This document shows positions 16,421 to 24,346 of a stretch of DNA of 44,817 nucleotides, one piece after another (position 1 is the first letter of the stretch; every line of letters begins with the position of its first letter). A model generated the notes under the pieces. The model made no database searches. It saw nothing but the letters and a program-made list of their open reading frames with translations, and had not been told where the DNA came from. The translations under genes were made by a program, and so were the position numbers. The DNA is from an uncultured Agathobacter sp. (lineage in GTDB: Bacteria; Bacillota; Clostridia; Lachnospirales; Lachnospiraceae): the NCBI GenBank assembly GCA_945910395.1, contig CAMDYX010000019.1, positions 1 to 44,817 of the forward strand. The letters run 5' to 3'.

Positions 16421-18097
16421 ATGCGAAAAGGCTCCGTTATTGCCTTGGTAGCTTTTCTGGCTTTATTTTTGTTTGGAATGGGCTGGTTCATGAAGGGAGA
16501 AAAGATTGATAAATCAAATTATCTGCCCTTAAATGAACATTGGCATGTGGAAATCAATGATACGATCTATGAGGATGTTACATTGGATGATTTTTTGTTT
16601 CCTGCAGTAAACAAAGGGGACACATTAAAGATGTCCTGTGTTCTTCCAGATCAGGATTCCATAGCAAATCCCGTTCTGCGGTTTTACACCATTCATTCAG
16701 ATATAGAGATTTGGTGTGATGGCGAAAATATTTATTCCTACGGACAGGATCTGCGGGGAGAGGGAAAACTGCTGGGATATGGGTATCATTTTGTACATAT
16801 TCCCGCAGATTATGCGGATAGTAAGCTTGAAATTATCATGCATATTACGGAGAATGATGCATTTTCAAACGTTACAGTCCCGAGCATTTGTAACAGCGAT
16901 GTCGTAATACGTGATTTTATTGTGAAAAATCGTCTCCCGCTGGCAGTGGATATCTTTTTGATTGTATTTGGAGTTCTTGTTTTGGTTATAAGTTCCGTAT
17001 TTTGCCTGCGTGATAAGAGATTTTTTAGGCTTTTGTGCGTGGGTGGTTTTTCTCTGGGAATCGGATGCTGGTCACTTTGCAGTTATGATTTGATTATACT
17101 TTTTACATATAATCTGCAGGTGAAAGCATATATGGAATTTCTGGCATTGTACATCTCACCATTTTTTGTATTGCTATATTTTTGGAAGGATGAACAGATA
17201 ACTAGAAGCAGAGTGAATGAAGCAGGATATAAACTGTTGCTTGGTGCACAGGGCTGTTTTATCGTTGTGGCATGTGTATTACAGGCAGCAAATATTTTGC
17301 ATTTTCCGGCATTGCTTAAAGTAGAGCATATACTCTTGGCCTGTCTAAGTGTAGGCATTATTGGTCTGACAGTATATGATATTACAAAAAAGCAGCTTAA
17401 GAAAAAAGCCTTAGTTATAGGAATCTGTATCATGCTGCTGATTGGCGTAACGGATATGGTTCGCTTCGCCGTGGAAAAATATCTGGTTGCAGCGGGAGAA
17501 TCTCATTTTTCCAGCATCTTGTGCGTTGGAGCACTGATTTTCGTCCTTTCGCAGTTATTGGATTTCTGTATGAAAATAGGTGAGATATTCATGCAGGGAG
17601 CCAAGGCGCAGCTGCTGGAGCAGATGGCATATGTGGATGGCCTGACAGGGGTTGCAAATCGAAGACGCTGTGAAGAAATCTGGGATAGCTTTGACCGGGA
17701 GAAAACAGATTATGGGATTTATTCTTTTGATCTGAATTTCCTAAAAAGGACGAATGATACCATGGGACATGCAGAAGGGGATAAACTGATTAAGAGGCTT
17801 GCAGAAATGCTCTCATCGGTATTTGGACAGGTTGGTACGGTCGGACGCTTTGGTGGAGATGAGTTTGTAGTATTTATTCCGGATTTGGAAAATGTAAATA
17901 CACAGCAGCTTGAGCAGAGTCTGGAGGAAGAAATCGAAAAAGAAAACGAAAGGAGTTCCGGGGCGAAGCTTAGTGCGGCATACGGTTTTTGCAGACACAG
18001 GGATTATCCGGAATTGGATTCCAGACAGATTTACCGGAGAGCAGATCAGAATATGTATCAAAAGAAAGCAGAAATGAAAGGTGAAATCAGACCATGA
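16421..18097 (+). CDS. Membrane diguanylate cyclase (GGDEF, 7TM-type)
   Basis: 558 residues. A signal-anchor (about 6-24) is followed by an extracytoplasmic beta-rich domain (about 30-165), then seven or so hydrophobic segments (about 172-385), an arrangement like 7TMR-DISM sensors. The cytoplasmic GGDEF domain (about 400-555) has DGLTGVANRR, DLNFLKRTND, and an intact active site GGDEF at 478-482. No RxxD inhibitory site lies in front of GGDEF, so product feedback may be absent. It should make c-di-GMP in response to an external signal. Start ATG follows GCGGAGG. Confidence 0.88.
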   Translation: MRKGSVIALVAFLALFLFGMGWFMKGEKIDKSNYLPLNEHWHVEINDTIYEDVTLDDFLFPAVNKGDTLKMSCVLPDQDSIANPVLRFYTIHSDIEIWCDGENIYSYGQDLRGEGKLLGYGYHFVHIPADYADSKLEIIMHITENDAFSNVTVPSICNSDVVIRDFIVKNRLPLAVDIFLIVFGVLVLVISSVFCLRDKRFFRLLCVGGFSLGIGCWSLCSYDLIILFTYNLQVKAYMEFLALYISPFFVLLYFWKDEQITRSRVNEAGYKLLLGAQGCFIVVACVLQAANILHFPALLKVEHILLACLSVGIIGLTVYDITKKQLKKKALVIGICIMLLIGVTDMVRFAVEKYLVAAGESHFSSILCVGALIFVLSQLLDFCMKIGEIFMQGAKAQLLEQMAYVDGLTGVANRRRCEEIWDSFDREKTDYGIYSFDLNFLKRTNDTMGHAEGDKLIKRLAEMLSSVFGQVGTVGRFGGDEFVVFIPDLENVNTQQLEQSLEEEIEKENERSSGAKLSAAYGFCRHRDYPELDSRQIYRRADQNMYQKKAEMKGEIRP

Positions 18098-18103
18098 AAG
18101 TAT

Positions 18104-18292
18104 ATGGAACTGAAATCCCTCAAGAAAAAGTATAAGAGCAAAGGCTTTGCCGCAGGCTGCTCCCGGGAGGTAATTGAGCGGGGAGCCGAGCTGCTTGGCT
18201 GGGAGCTGGATAAGCTTCTTGACATGACACTTCAGGCTATGGCAGCTTCTGAGGATACCATTCGGGCAGAAATGGAAGCAATAGGGGTGTAA
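18104..18292 (+). pseudogene. Fragment resembling the C-terminal tail of an HD-type hydrolase
   Basis: 62 residues (MELKSLKKKYKSKGFAAGC ...). The region FAAGCSREVIERGAELLGWELD reads like the conserved C-terminal segment of longer HD-family hydrolases seen in clostridia, but no HD domain precedes it; the GGDEF gene ends only 6 bases upstream. There is no good ribosome binding site. It is either a remnant of a larger gene or a stand-alone small protein. Confidence 0.4.
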
Positions 18293-18364
18293 ACCAGAAA
18301 AATCAAAAAAATTTTATTTTTGTAGTGCATATCATGAAAATGAATGGTAAAATAATAAAAGATT

Positions 18365-18435
18365 GCAGGGTTAGTACATCGGTAGTATGCGAGCTTCCCA
18401 AGCTTGAGAGGCGGGTTCGATTCCCGTACCCTGCT
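18365..18435 (+). tRNA. tRNA-Gly (anticodon CCC)
   Basis: Acceptor arms GCAGGGT (18365-18371) and ACCCTGC (18428-18434) pair fully, with T as discriminator. D-arm, anticodon arm CGAGC-TTCCCAA-GCTTG and T-arm (GGGTTCGATTCCC) all fold. The loop TTCCCAA gives anticodon CCC, reading GGG glycine codons. The 3' CCA is not encoded. Confidence 0.93.
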
Positions 18436-18442
18436 GTAAAAG

Positions 18443-18474
18443 CAAGCCCTGCCAGCAGGGCTTGTTCGACTTTT
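18443..18474 (+). terminator. Intrinsic terminator of tRNA-Gly
   Basis: CAAGCCCTG (18443-18451) pairs perfectly with CAGGGCTTG (18456-18464) around a 4-base loop, followed by a modest TTCGACTTTTG tail, 8 bases after the tRNA. Confidence 0.7.
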
Positions 18475-18506
18475 GTCAGGTTCCATATCATAAATTTTTC
18501 CCTATG

Positions 18507-18694
18507 CCTAAATTTCATAAAAAAGCGGCTAAAAAACCGTGTTTTTGCGGTCAATTATATGGTTTCGCATCTTCGGTTTTGATGTGTGCCTAAGGAAATG
18601 CAAATTCTTAGGTACAGACGAAAATGCAACCGCTCAAACCATACAATCAGACTGAAAAACAGGAAAAAAGAAGTCATTTTTCATTAATTTTAGG
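18507..18694. repeat. Family A palindromic element, copy 1 (two inverted 87-bp units)
   Basis: A minus-oriented 87-bp unit (18507-18593, starting CCTAAAT and ending GCCTAA) faces a plus-oriented 87-bp unit (18608-18694, starting TTAGGTAC and ending TTTTAGG) across a 14-base loop. Each unit has an inner A-run/T-run stem. The same structure with the same unit length is at 35839-36025. No coding sequence is inside. The long open frame that begins at 18624 starts within this repeat and is not the real start of the Nudix gene. Confidence 0.8.
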
Positions 18695-18719
18695 CGTGGA
18701 GAAAAAGGAGGAGAGTATC

Positions 18720-19208
18720 ATGGGTTCAGATTGTACAGTAAAAATAGATGATGGATTCATCAATATCCGTGTCGGAGCAATCATTATGAGGGACAATGAA
18801 TTCCTAATGGTCGGCAATGAAAGACAGGATTATTTGTATTCCGTAGGTGGAAGGGTGAAATTTGGAGAGACTGCGGAGGAAGCGGTGAAAAGAGAGGTTT
18901 TTGAAGAAACCGGCGTCAGGATGGAGGTGGATCACCTCGGATTCATTCATGAGAACTTTTTCTATGGCGATTATGAAAAGAAAAAAGACAGGCTGATTTA
19001 CGAGGTATCCTATTTCTTTTATATGAAGGTCCCAAATGATTTTAAGCCGGAGTGTAAGAGCACTACCGATGATCATTTTAAGGAAAAGCTCGTCTGGGTT
19101 ACAGCAGAAAGCGAAGTTACATACTATCCGGAGTTCTTTCGAACAGAATTGAAAAATCCCCAGAATTATGTGAAACATATGGTAACGGATGGAAGGAAAA
19201 ACATGTAA
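18720..19208 (+). CDS. Nudix hydrolase
   Basis: 162 residues with AGGAGG 6-7 bases before the ATG at 18720; upstream in-frame sequence lies in the family A repeat. The Nudix box is complete: G-x5-E-x7-REVFEETGV (about 43-65, GGRVKFGETAEEA...). This box coordinates Mg2+ for hydrolysis of nucleoside diphosphate derivatives; the substrate cannot be read from sequence. The next two genes are another Nudix and a Ham1-like pyrophosphatase. Confidence 0.88.
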   Translation: MGSDCTVKIDDGFINIRVGAIIMRDNEFLMVGNERQDYLYSVGGRVKFGETAEEAVKREVFEETGVRMEVDHLGFIHENFFYGDYEKKKDRLIYEVSYFFYMKVPNDFKPECKSTTDDHFKEKLVWVTAESEVTYYPEFFRTELKNPQNYVKHMVTDGRKNM

Positions 19209-19240
19209 CTAATAAAGACCGAAAAGAGGAGATGGCACCA

Positions 19241-19669
19241 ATGACAAAAGTAAATTTTTATAATGAAGTAGAGGATTCTCTGCTTAAATTTGCAGTAATC
19301 ATTGCAAGAAAAGATGGCAAATGGGTAGTCTGCAAGCATAAGGACAGAGAAACCTGGGAAATACCGGGAGGTCACAGGGAACCGGGAGAAGACATTTTGG
19401 ATACTGCCCGACGTGAATTATATGAGGAAACCGGCGCGTTGGAGTATGACATTACACCGGTATGTGTGTATTCCGTAACAGCGCCCGACAATTTTGACGG
19501 AAAAGAAACTTTTGGAATGCTGTATTATGCAGATATCCATACATTTGAAGAGGAGCTTCACAGTGAAATAGAAAGGATTTCCATTATGAATGAATTGCCG
19601 GAAAAGTGGACCTATCCGGAGATTCAGCCGAAGCTGTTGGTGGAGGCAAAACGCCGGGGATATATTTAG
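19241..19669 (+). CDS. Nudix hydrolase (MutT-like)
   Basis: 142 residues. GAGGAG at 19226-19231 lies 9 bases before the ATG at 19241, so I prefer it to the ATG at 19232, which is only one base from that site. The Nudix box is GGHREPGEDILDTARRELYEETGA (about 43-66), with all the acidic ligands. It follows the previous Nudix gene by 32 bases. Possible roles are removal of oxidised nucleotides or metabolic nucleotide sugars. It is unrelated at sequence level to the first Nudix outside the box. Confidence 0.88.
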   Translation: MTKVNFYNEVEDSLLKFAVIIARKDGKWVVCKHKDRETWEIPGGHREPGEDILDTARRELYEETGALEYDITPVCVYSVTAPDNFDGKETFGMLYYADIHTFEEELHSEIERISIMNELPEKWTYPEIQPKLLVEAKRRGYI

Positions 19670-19733
19670 GGACGTTCCTTTGCCACGGACAGCGCCCTTT
19701 GGCAGGATAAATTGAAAGTATGAGGACAAGAAA

Positions 19734-20357
19734 ATGAAGGTACTAATCGGAACGACAAATCCGTCAAAAGTAAAAAGATTTGAGGAGTTGCTGAGTGACT
19801 ACGAGATAGAGTTTTTGACCTTGCGGGATTTGGGGATTACGGAGGAACCGGAAGAGACAGGAAGCACACCGGAAGAAAATGCAGTCATAAAGGCAAAATT
19901 CTACGGCAAATTTTTTGATGTGGTCATATGCAATGACTCCGGTTTGTATTTTGAGGAACTGGATATCAATGATGATAGGCAGCCCGGGCTTCATATACGG
20001 ACACCAAAATCCATGAAGCGCTTAGAGGACGAGGAAATGATTACCTACTATGCAGCGCTGATCGCTTCTCTTGGTGGAAAGGTTTCGGCATACTATCTGG
20101 ATGGAATTGCAGTTTATAACAAGGGAAGAGTTTCATCCTTCATGGATAAGGAGTCTGCTGTGAGATGCAGTTCATTTTTCATGGTAGATAAGCCCTCTGA
20201 AAAGCGCCATGAAGGCTGGCCGCTGGATTCGCTGTCAAAATATAAAGATGCAGACGACTACTTTGTGGATAGAACCGTCGAGGATAGCAAAGAGAGTATC
20301 ATTGTAAGCGATTATAAGGAAAAAATAGTATCGTTTTTGAAAGAATCCTTAAAATAA
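19734..20357 (+). CDS. Ham1/RdgB-like non-canonical purine NTP pyrophosphatase
   Basis: 207 residues. Family signatures are TNPSKVKRFEELL (about 8-20), ENAVIKAKFYG (about 48-58) and CNDSGLYFEEL (about 66-76), the last holding the catalytic Asp. Classical RdgB removes dITP and XTP. This copy is divergent in the second half (no clear GYDP; it has KRHEGWPLDSLSK) so substrate range may differ. It closes a run of three nucleotide-hydrolase genes on one strand, 64 bases after the second Nudix gene. Confidence 0.8.
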   Translation: MKVLIGTTNPSKVKRFEELLSDYEIEFLTLRDLGITEEPEETGSTPEENAVIKAKFYGKFFDVVICNDSGLYFEELDINDDRQPGLHIRTPKSMKRLEDEEMITYYAALIASLGGKVSAYYLDGIAVYNKGRVSSFMDKESAVRCSSFFMVDKPSEKRHEGWPLDSLSKYKDADDYFVDRTVEDSKESIIVSDYKEKIVSFLKESLK

Positions 20358-20443
20358 TAACCAATCAGACCAATTTAGAGAATCAATACGTAATTCTCGA
20401 AAAAAGAGCTCATAATAAGTTTATAGATTCTTAAGAATTTTTA

Positions 20444-20485
20444 TTAGCACTTGCGCTTGACGAGTGCTAATCGCGGTGCTATAAC
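20444..20485 (+). promoter_or_regulatory. CIRCE operator (HrcA site) overlapping a sigma-A promoter
   Basis: TTAGCACTT-N9-GAGTGCTAA at 20444-20470 matches the CIRCE consensus in 17 of 18 arm positions. A promoter overlaps it: TTGACG (20457-20462), 17-base spacer, TATAAC (20480-20485). HrcA binding would block RNA polymerase, giving heat-shock induction of the downstream dnaJ-like gene. Transcription should begin near 20491. Confidence 0.9.
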
Positions 20486-20495
20486 AAAGCTAGAA

Positions 20496-20580
20496 CCTAC
20501 GGACGATGAGCCGACAAGTGAATAAAAGAGCTGACAAAGGATGAAAGCTTGCCGCCGTAGGATGGTGGCAGGCTTTTTTT
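20496..20580 (+). promoter_or_regulatory. Leader with intrinsic terminator and competing antiterminator helix
   Basis: A 12-bp terminator stem (AAGCTTGCCGCC, 20545-20556, with GGTGGCAGGCTT, 20564-20575, loop of 7) is followed by seven T (20574-20580), well inside the leader and 42 bases before dnaJ. CCTACGG at 20496-20502, at the very 5' end of the predicted RNA, is the exact complement of CCGTAGG at 20555-20561. The latter covers the loop and the top of the terminator's 5' arm. The two helices are mutually exclusive, as in attenuators. Confidence 0.6.
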
Positions 20581-20622
20581 GGCTTGCGCGCCATGGACGC
20601 GCTCTAATGGGAGGTGAGTTAT

Positions 20623-21591
20623 ATGGCAAAAAGAGATTATTATGATGTCTTAGGTGTCCAAAAAAGGGCAAGCAATCAGGAAATTAAAAAAGCATACCGG
20701 AAGCTTGCAAAGAAATATCATCCGGATACCAACCCCGGAGATCAGAAAGCGGAGCAGATGTTTAAGGAGGTGACGGAAGCTTATAATGTGCTTTCCGATG
20801 AAGAAAAACGAAAGCTCTATGATCAGTTCGGTCATGCTGTTTTTGACGGAAGTATGGGAAGCAATCCGGAGGATTTTGCAAATTCTGCCAAGGGGCCTTT
20901 CCGGTGGGAGCAAAACCAAAACGGCACACATACGGAATACTACTACAGTGGCAACATGGATGACATTTTCGGAGATATGTTCGGAAGCTTCTTCCAAAAA
21001 GGAAGGAGGTCCGGTCCCTTTGACTCAGACACGGATTTCGGCTTTGAGGGCAGCAGGGCAGCGGATATCACCAGTGAAATCACCGTTTCCTTCCGGGATG
21101 CTGCGCTTGGATGTGAGAAACGGATTACCTTAGATGATGGCAGCATAGGGCCTTTGGATGTAAAAATTCCTGCCGGAATTGCAGAGGGACAGACAATCCG
21201 TCTCAAGGGCAAAGGTAGAACTGCAAGAAACGGGAAGGCGGGAGATCTGCTGATTAAAATCTATATTCGAAAAGACAGTAAGTTTCGCAGAGAGGGAAAG
21301 GATGTTTATGTCACACAAAGTATTCCGTTTACAACAGCTGCCCTTGGCGGTGAGGTCATGGTGGATACACTTTATGGTCCGGTAAGGTGCAAAGTCCCAG
21401 AGGGAAGTCAGGCCGGAAGTAAATTGCGATTAAGGAATAAGGGTATTGTATCCATGAACAATAAGAATTCCTACGGAGATGAATACGTAATTTTACAGAT
21501 TGACGTTCCGAAAAATTTGACGGAGAAGGAAAAAGCACTTTTGCGTGAACTGAAAGAAATCGAAGATAGAAAAGATAGAAAAACTGCTTAA
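20623..21591 (+). CDS. DnaJ-like co-chaperone without zinc finger (CbpA type)
   Basis: 322 residues, ATG at 20623 after GGGAGGTG. J domain with HPD at 33-35 (KKYHPDTNP), then a Gly/Phe/Asp linker, then a DnaJ C-terminal beta domain (about 155-315: [31 protein letters not shown]). The four CxxCxGxG zinc repeats of true DnaJ are absent, which makes it a type II (CbpA-like) J protein that stimulates DnaK. It is controlled by CIRCE but stands apart from a grpE-dnaK operon, at least in this window. A second CG-rich hairpin (about 20586-20602) sits just before the ribosome binding site. Confidence 0.9.
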   Translation: MAKRDYYDVLGVQKRASNQEIKKAYRKLAKKYHPDTNPGDQKAEQMFKEVTEAYNVLSDEEKRKLYDQFGHAVFDGSMGSNPEDFANSAKGPFRWEQNQNGTHTEYYYSGNMDDIFGDMFGSFFQKGRRSGPFDSDTDFGFEGSRAADITSEITVSFRDAALGCEKRITLDDGSIGPLDVKIPAGIAEGQTIRLKGKGRTARNGKAGDLLIKIYIRKDSKFRREGKDVYVTQSIPFTTAALGGEVMVDTLYGPVRCKVPEGSQAGSKLRLRNKGIVSMNNKNSYGDEYVILQIDVPKNLTEKEKALLRELKEIEDRKDRKTA

Positions 21592-21624
21592 AGGAGTACT
21601 AGGAAAACATGCCCTTTTTATGGT

Positions 21625-21670
21625 AAAATGAAACCAATAATAGGAGACAATGACAAAAAGGTTTCATTTT
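21625..21670 (+). promoter_or_regulatory. 11-bp inverted repeat upstream of the amidohydrolase
   Basis: AAAATGAAACC (21625-21635) and GGTTTCATTTT (21660-21670) are exact inverted arms with a 24-base spacer. The left arm overlaps a -10-like TAAAAT. It may be an operator or a 5'-UTR hairpin. Confidence 0.4.
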
Positions 21671-21701
21671 CAAAATTGAATCATAAGGAGGAAATGCTGC
21701 C

Positions 21702-22526
21702 ATGATCATAGATACGCATGTGCATATTGGCGGAGAAGCGGTAGGCTTCCACATGAATGAGGATATGGTTCTTGAGGCGATGGATAAATATGGAATCGAT
21801 TTTTCCGTTGTATCAAATTCTGATGCAGGGGAAGTAGACCACCAGCAAAAGCTTCTGCCAAAGGAACTGCAGGTTTCACAGGAAGATGCACTTAGAAGAG
21901 CAATCCGGTTTGCAAGAAAACATCCGAAGAGAATCGGTGTAGCACCCTGGATAAAACCTCTTACTCAGGGAATTACCAAAGAACTGGAAGACTTGATTTC
22001 CGATAACAAAGACATCATCTGTGCCCTGAAGGTTCATCCCTATCATTCCCATATTCAGCCTACCGATGAAAGAGTGCTTCCCTATATTGAATTGGCGGAA
22101 AAATACGACCTGCCCGTTATTTCCCATACGGGGCACGACGAGGACGATTCCCCGGTCCATCTGTATGAGGCAGCAAAATTGTTTCCAAAGGTTTCCTTCG
22201 TAATGGTTCACATGGGACTGGGAACAGATAACAGAGAAGCTTTGGAGCTTTTGGGAAAAGCAGATAATCTGTACGGAGACACGACCTGGGTTCCTATGGG
22301 TACCACCATAGAGGCGGTAGAAAGATATGGAAGCAAACGTATCTTCTTCGGAAGCGACATGCCCATTGACGGAGTGGATACCTATGGACATAATCCGAGG
22401 GGCGAGCGCTCTCTTTATCAGGACTATTTTCATGAACTGCCGAAACGAATATCAAGGGAGGCATATGAGGATATCATGTACAAAAACGCGTTGCGCGTTT
22501 TTCATTTGAAGGATCGGATAGACTGA
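21702..22526 (+). CDS. Amidohydrolase family (TIM-barrel metal hydrolase)
   Basis: 274 residues, ATG after AAGGAGG. The metal-binding HxH is at residues 6-8 (IDTHVHIGG). Further ligand candidates are ALKVHPYHS, VISHTGHDEDDS, FVMVHMGLG and FFGSDMPIDG, the final Asp typical of amidohydrolase-2 enzymes. The family covers decarboxylases and hydrolases of small molecules; the substrate is not evident and no pathway genes are adjacent. Cytoplasmic, monocistronic by appearance. Confidence 0.85.
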   Translation: MIIDTHVHIGGEAVGFHMNEDMVLEAMDKYGIDFSVVSNSDAGEVDHQQKLLPKELQVSQEDALRRAIRFARKHPKRIGVAPWIKPLTQGITKELEDLISDNKDIICALKVHPYHSHIQPTDERVLPYIELAEKYDLPVISHTGHDEDDSPVHLYEAAKLFPKVSFVMVHMGLGTDNREALELLGKADNLYGDTTWVPMGTTIEAVERYGSKRIFFGSDMPIDGVDTYGHNPRGERSLYQDYFHELPKRISREAYEDIMYKNALRVFHLKDRID

Positions 22527-22549
22527 ATTTTAAAAATCTTATAAAATAC

Positions 22550-22723
22550 CCAACTCAAGGATTCCTACGCTGCTTTTGCTTGCAACCTTCCTTGTCTGCA
22601 ATGCTACAGCTTCCTGTTATGCTAATTCTTGCAGCTTTTTCCACAAAGCTTGCTGTAAAGTTCGGAAAAAGAGAATGCGGCATTGCTGGAATGCTCTTAT
22701 CCGGTGTGGCATTCCTTTTATAA
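22550..22723 (+). pseudogene. Remnant of a GPH/MelB-type sugar transporter
   Basis: In frame from about 22550 to the stop at 22723, the translation contains LQLPVMLILAAFSTKLAVKFGKRECGIAGMLLSGVAFLL. This pattern of a membrane helix, FGK loop and next helix is typical of glycoside-pentoside-hexuronide symporters. There is no start codon, ribosome binding site or rest of the protein, so only a ~55-residue scrap survives in the gap between amidohydrolase and flavodiiron genes. Confidence 0.55.
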
Positions 22724-22763
22724 AAGAGATGTAGAGCGAGGGATTGGCGCTACATCTCTTTTT
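22724..22763 (+). terminator. Intrinsic terminator
   Basis: AAGAGATGTAG (22724-22734) and CTACATCTCTT (22750-22760) form an 11-bp perfect stem followed by TTTTT. It shields the flavodiiron promoter, which starts 5 bases later. Confidence 0.85.
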
Positions 22764-22764
22764 A

Positions 22765-22819
22765 TTGACATAAAAACGTAGAGAAATTATAATAGTAAAG
22801 ATTCCTAATATTATAGGAA
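22765..22819 (+). promoter_or_regulatory. Consensus sigma-A promoter and adjacent palindrome of the flavodiiron gene
   Basis: TTGACA (22765-22770), 17-base spacer, TATAAT (22788-22793): a perfect consensus promoter. Directly downstream, around the start point, is TTCCTAATATTATAGGAA (22802-22819), a 6-bp-arm inverted repeat that is well placed to be an operator for a repressor. Confidence 0.8.
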
Positions 22820-22857
22820 AAAATTGAATACATTAATATCAGAAAAGAGGACAAAGC

Positions 22858-24012
22858 ATGAAAATTACAAATGATATTAAATATGTAGGTGTGAATGATC
22901 ACAAGGTAGATCTGTTTGAAGGCCAGTATATTGTTCCAAACGGAATGGCATACAATTCCTATGTAATTATGGATGAAAAAATCGCCGTTATGGATACGGT
23001 AGATGCGAATTTTACCGAGGAATGGCTGGACAATGTAAGTAAGGTTTTGGGAGACAGAAAGCCGGATTATCTGGTAATCCAGCATATGGAACCGGACCAC
23101 TCAGCAAACATTGCACAGTTTTTAAAGGCTTATCCACAGACCACTCTGGTGGGAAATGCAAAGACCTTTACCATGATGGATCAATTTTATAAAGTAGATT
23201 CTGCAGTCGAAAGACTGGCGGTAAAGGATGGTGAAACCTTAAATCTGGGAACCCATACGTTAACCTTCGTGTTTGCTCCGATGGTTCACTGGCCGGAGGT
23301 TATGGTTACCTATGACAGTACCGACAAGGTATTGTTCTCCGCAGACGGATTCGGAAAATTCGGTGCCCTGGATGTGGAGGAAGAATGGGACTGCGAAGCC
23401 CGCAGATACTATTTTGGCATTGTAGGAAAGTACGGCATGCAGGTACAGAAGCTGTTGTCCGTAGCAAAAACTCTTGACATCCAAACTATTTGTCCGCTTC
23501 ATGGACCAATCTTAACAGAGAACTTGGGACACTATATTGGACAGTATGATACCTGGTCCTCTTATCGCTCGGAAAATGAGGGTGTCATGATTGCCTATGC
23601 ATCTGTTTACGGACATACCAAAGCTGCCGCAGAGCAGTTGGCAGAGAAATTAACGGAAAAGGGCTGCCCAAAGGTTGTACTTGCAGACCTTGCAAGAGAA
23701 GATATGGCAGAGTGTGTGGAAGATGCATTCCGCTACGACAGACTGGTACTGGCATCCATCACCTACAACGGAGACGTTTTCCCGTACATGAAGACCTTTA
23801 TCCATGATCTGACAGAAAGAAATTATCAGAACAGAACCGTAGCATTCATGGAAAACGGAAGCTGGGGACCCATGGCAGCCAAAACCATGAAGAGCATGTT
23901 GGAAGGATGTAAAAATCTTACCTTTGCTGAAACGATAGTAACCGTTCGTTCTGCACTTAACGATGCAAGCGAAAGCCAGATTGCAGCATTGGCAGATGAG
24001 TTGTGTAAATAA
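22858..24012 (+). CDS. fprA: A-type flavodiiron protein (FprA family)
   Basis: 384 residues, ATG after AGAGGAC. The N-terminal beta-lactamase-like domain keeps the diiron ligands: H76, E78, D80, H81 (HMEPDH), H144 (MVHWPE), D163 (SADGFGKFG) and H215 (PLHGP). The C-terminal flavodoxin domain starts near 240 (MIAYASVYGHTKAAAEQ) and binds FMN. No fused rubredoxin is present. The family reduces O2 to water or NO to N2O, protecting strict anaerobes. A consensus promoter suggests high expression. Confidence 0.93.
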   Translation: MKITNDIKYVGVNDHKVDLFEGQYIVPNGMAYNSYVIMDEKIAVMDTVDANFTEEWLDNVSKVLGDRKPDYLVIQHMEPDHSANIAQFLKAYPQTTLVGNAKTFTMMDQFYKVDSAVERLAVKDGETLNLGTHTLTFVFAPMVHWPEVMVTYDSTDKVLFSADGFGKFGALDVEEEWDCEARRYYFGIVGKYGMQVQKLLSVAKTLDIQTICPLHGPILTENLGHYIGQYDTWSSYRSENEGVMIAYASVYGHTKAAAEQLAEKLTEKGCPKVVLADLAREDMAECVEDAFRYDRLVLASITYNGDVFPYMKTFIHDLTERNYQNRTVAFMENGSWGPMAAKTMKSMLEGCKNLTFAETIVTVRSALNDASESQIAALADELCK

Positions 24013-24021
24013 AGAATTCTT

Positions 24022-24191
24022 ATTTCGAATTTGTACTTTTAATGAATTTGCATATTCGAAGTCAGAACCCACTCTCGTTTGTAAAAAGCGTAACGGTACT
24101 AAATTCGCAATAAATTGCTCATTAAGTACCGACGCTTTTTAAACGTTCTGATTCGAATAGCAAAATTCATTTTATAGTACAAATCCGAAAT
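24022..24191. repeat. Family B palindromic element, copy B1
   Basis: 170 bp. The outer arms ATTTCGAATTTGTAC (24022-24036) and GTACAAATCCGAAAT (24177-24191) pair at 14 of 15 positions. The inner arms AAAAAGCG and CGCTTTTT also pair. A segment CACTCTCGTTTGT lies only on the left side, as an unpaired bulge. Copies B2 and B3 share the layout. It fills most of the 334-base gap after the flavodiiron gene. Confidence 0.8.
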
Positions 24192-24212
24192 TGAAATACG
24201 TGATTTACAGAA

Positions 24213-24237
24213 TAGCCCTGGAAATACTCCGGGGCTA
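24213..24237 (+). other. Hairpin without U-tract
   Basis: TAGCCCTGGA (24213-24222) pairs with TCCGGGGCTA (24228-24237, one G:T) around a 5-base loop. No T-run follows. The rest of the gap up to the M20 gene shows no other structure beyond its AAGGAGGGG ribosome binding site. Confidence 0.4.
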
Positions 24238-24346
24238 GAACTTTATGGTATGAAAACAGAATAGAAATGGAATGATAAGGATAACGTTGTTTTGACAGCA
24301 GAAGAACTGTGGTTTTGCAGGAAATGATAAAAGGAGGGGAACCATT

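Noticed and set aside
18624..18719. Longer N-terminus for the first Nudix protein
   Set aside because: The extension lies inside the family A repeat, while AGGAGG is placed correctly for the ATG at 18720.
20486..20580. T-box or known riboswitch in the dnaJ leader
   Set aside because: The leader is too short and lacks the T-box AGGGTGG core and any consensus I know; only the terminator/antiterminator pairing can be supported.
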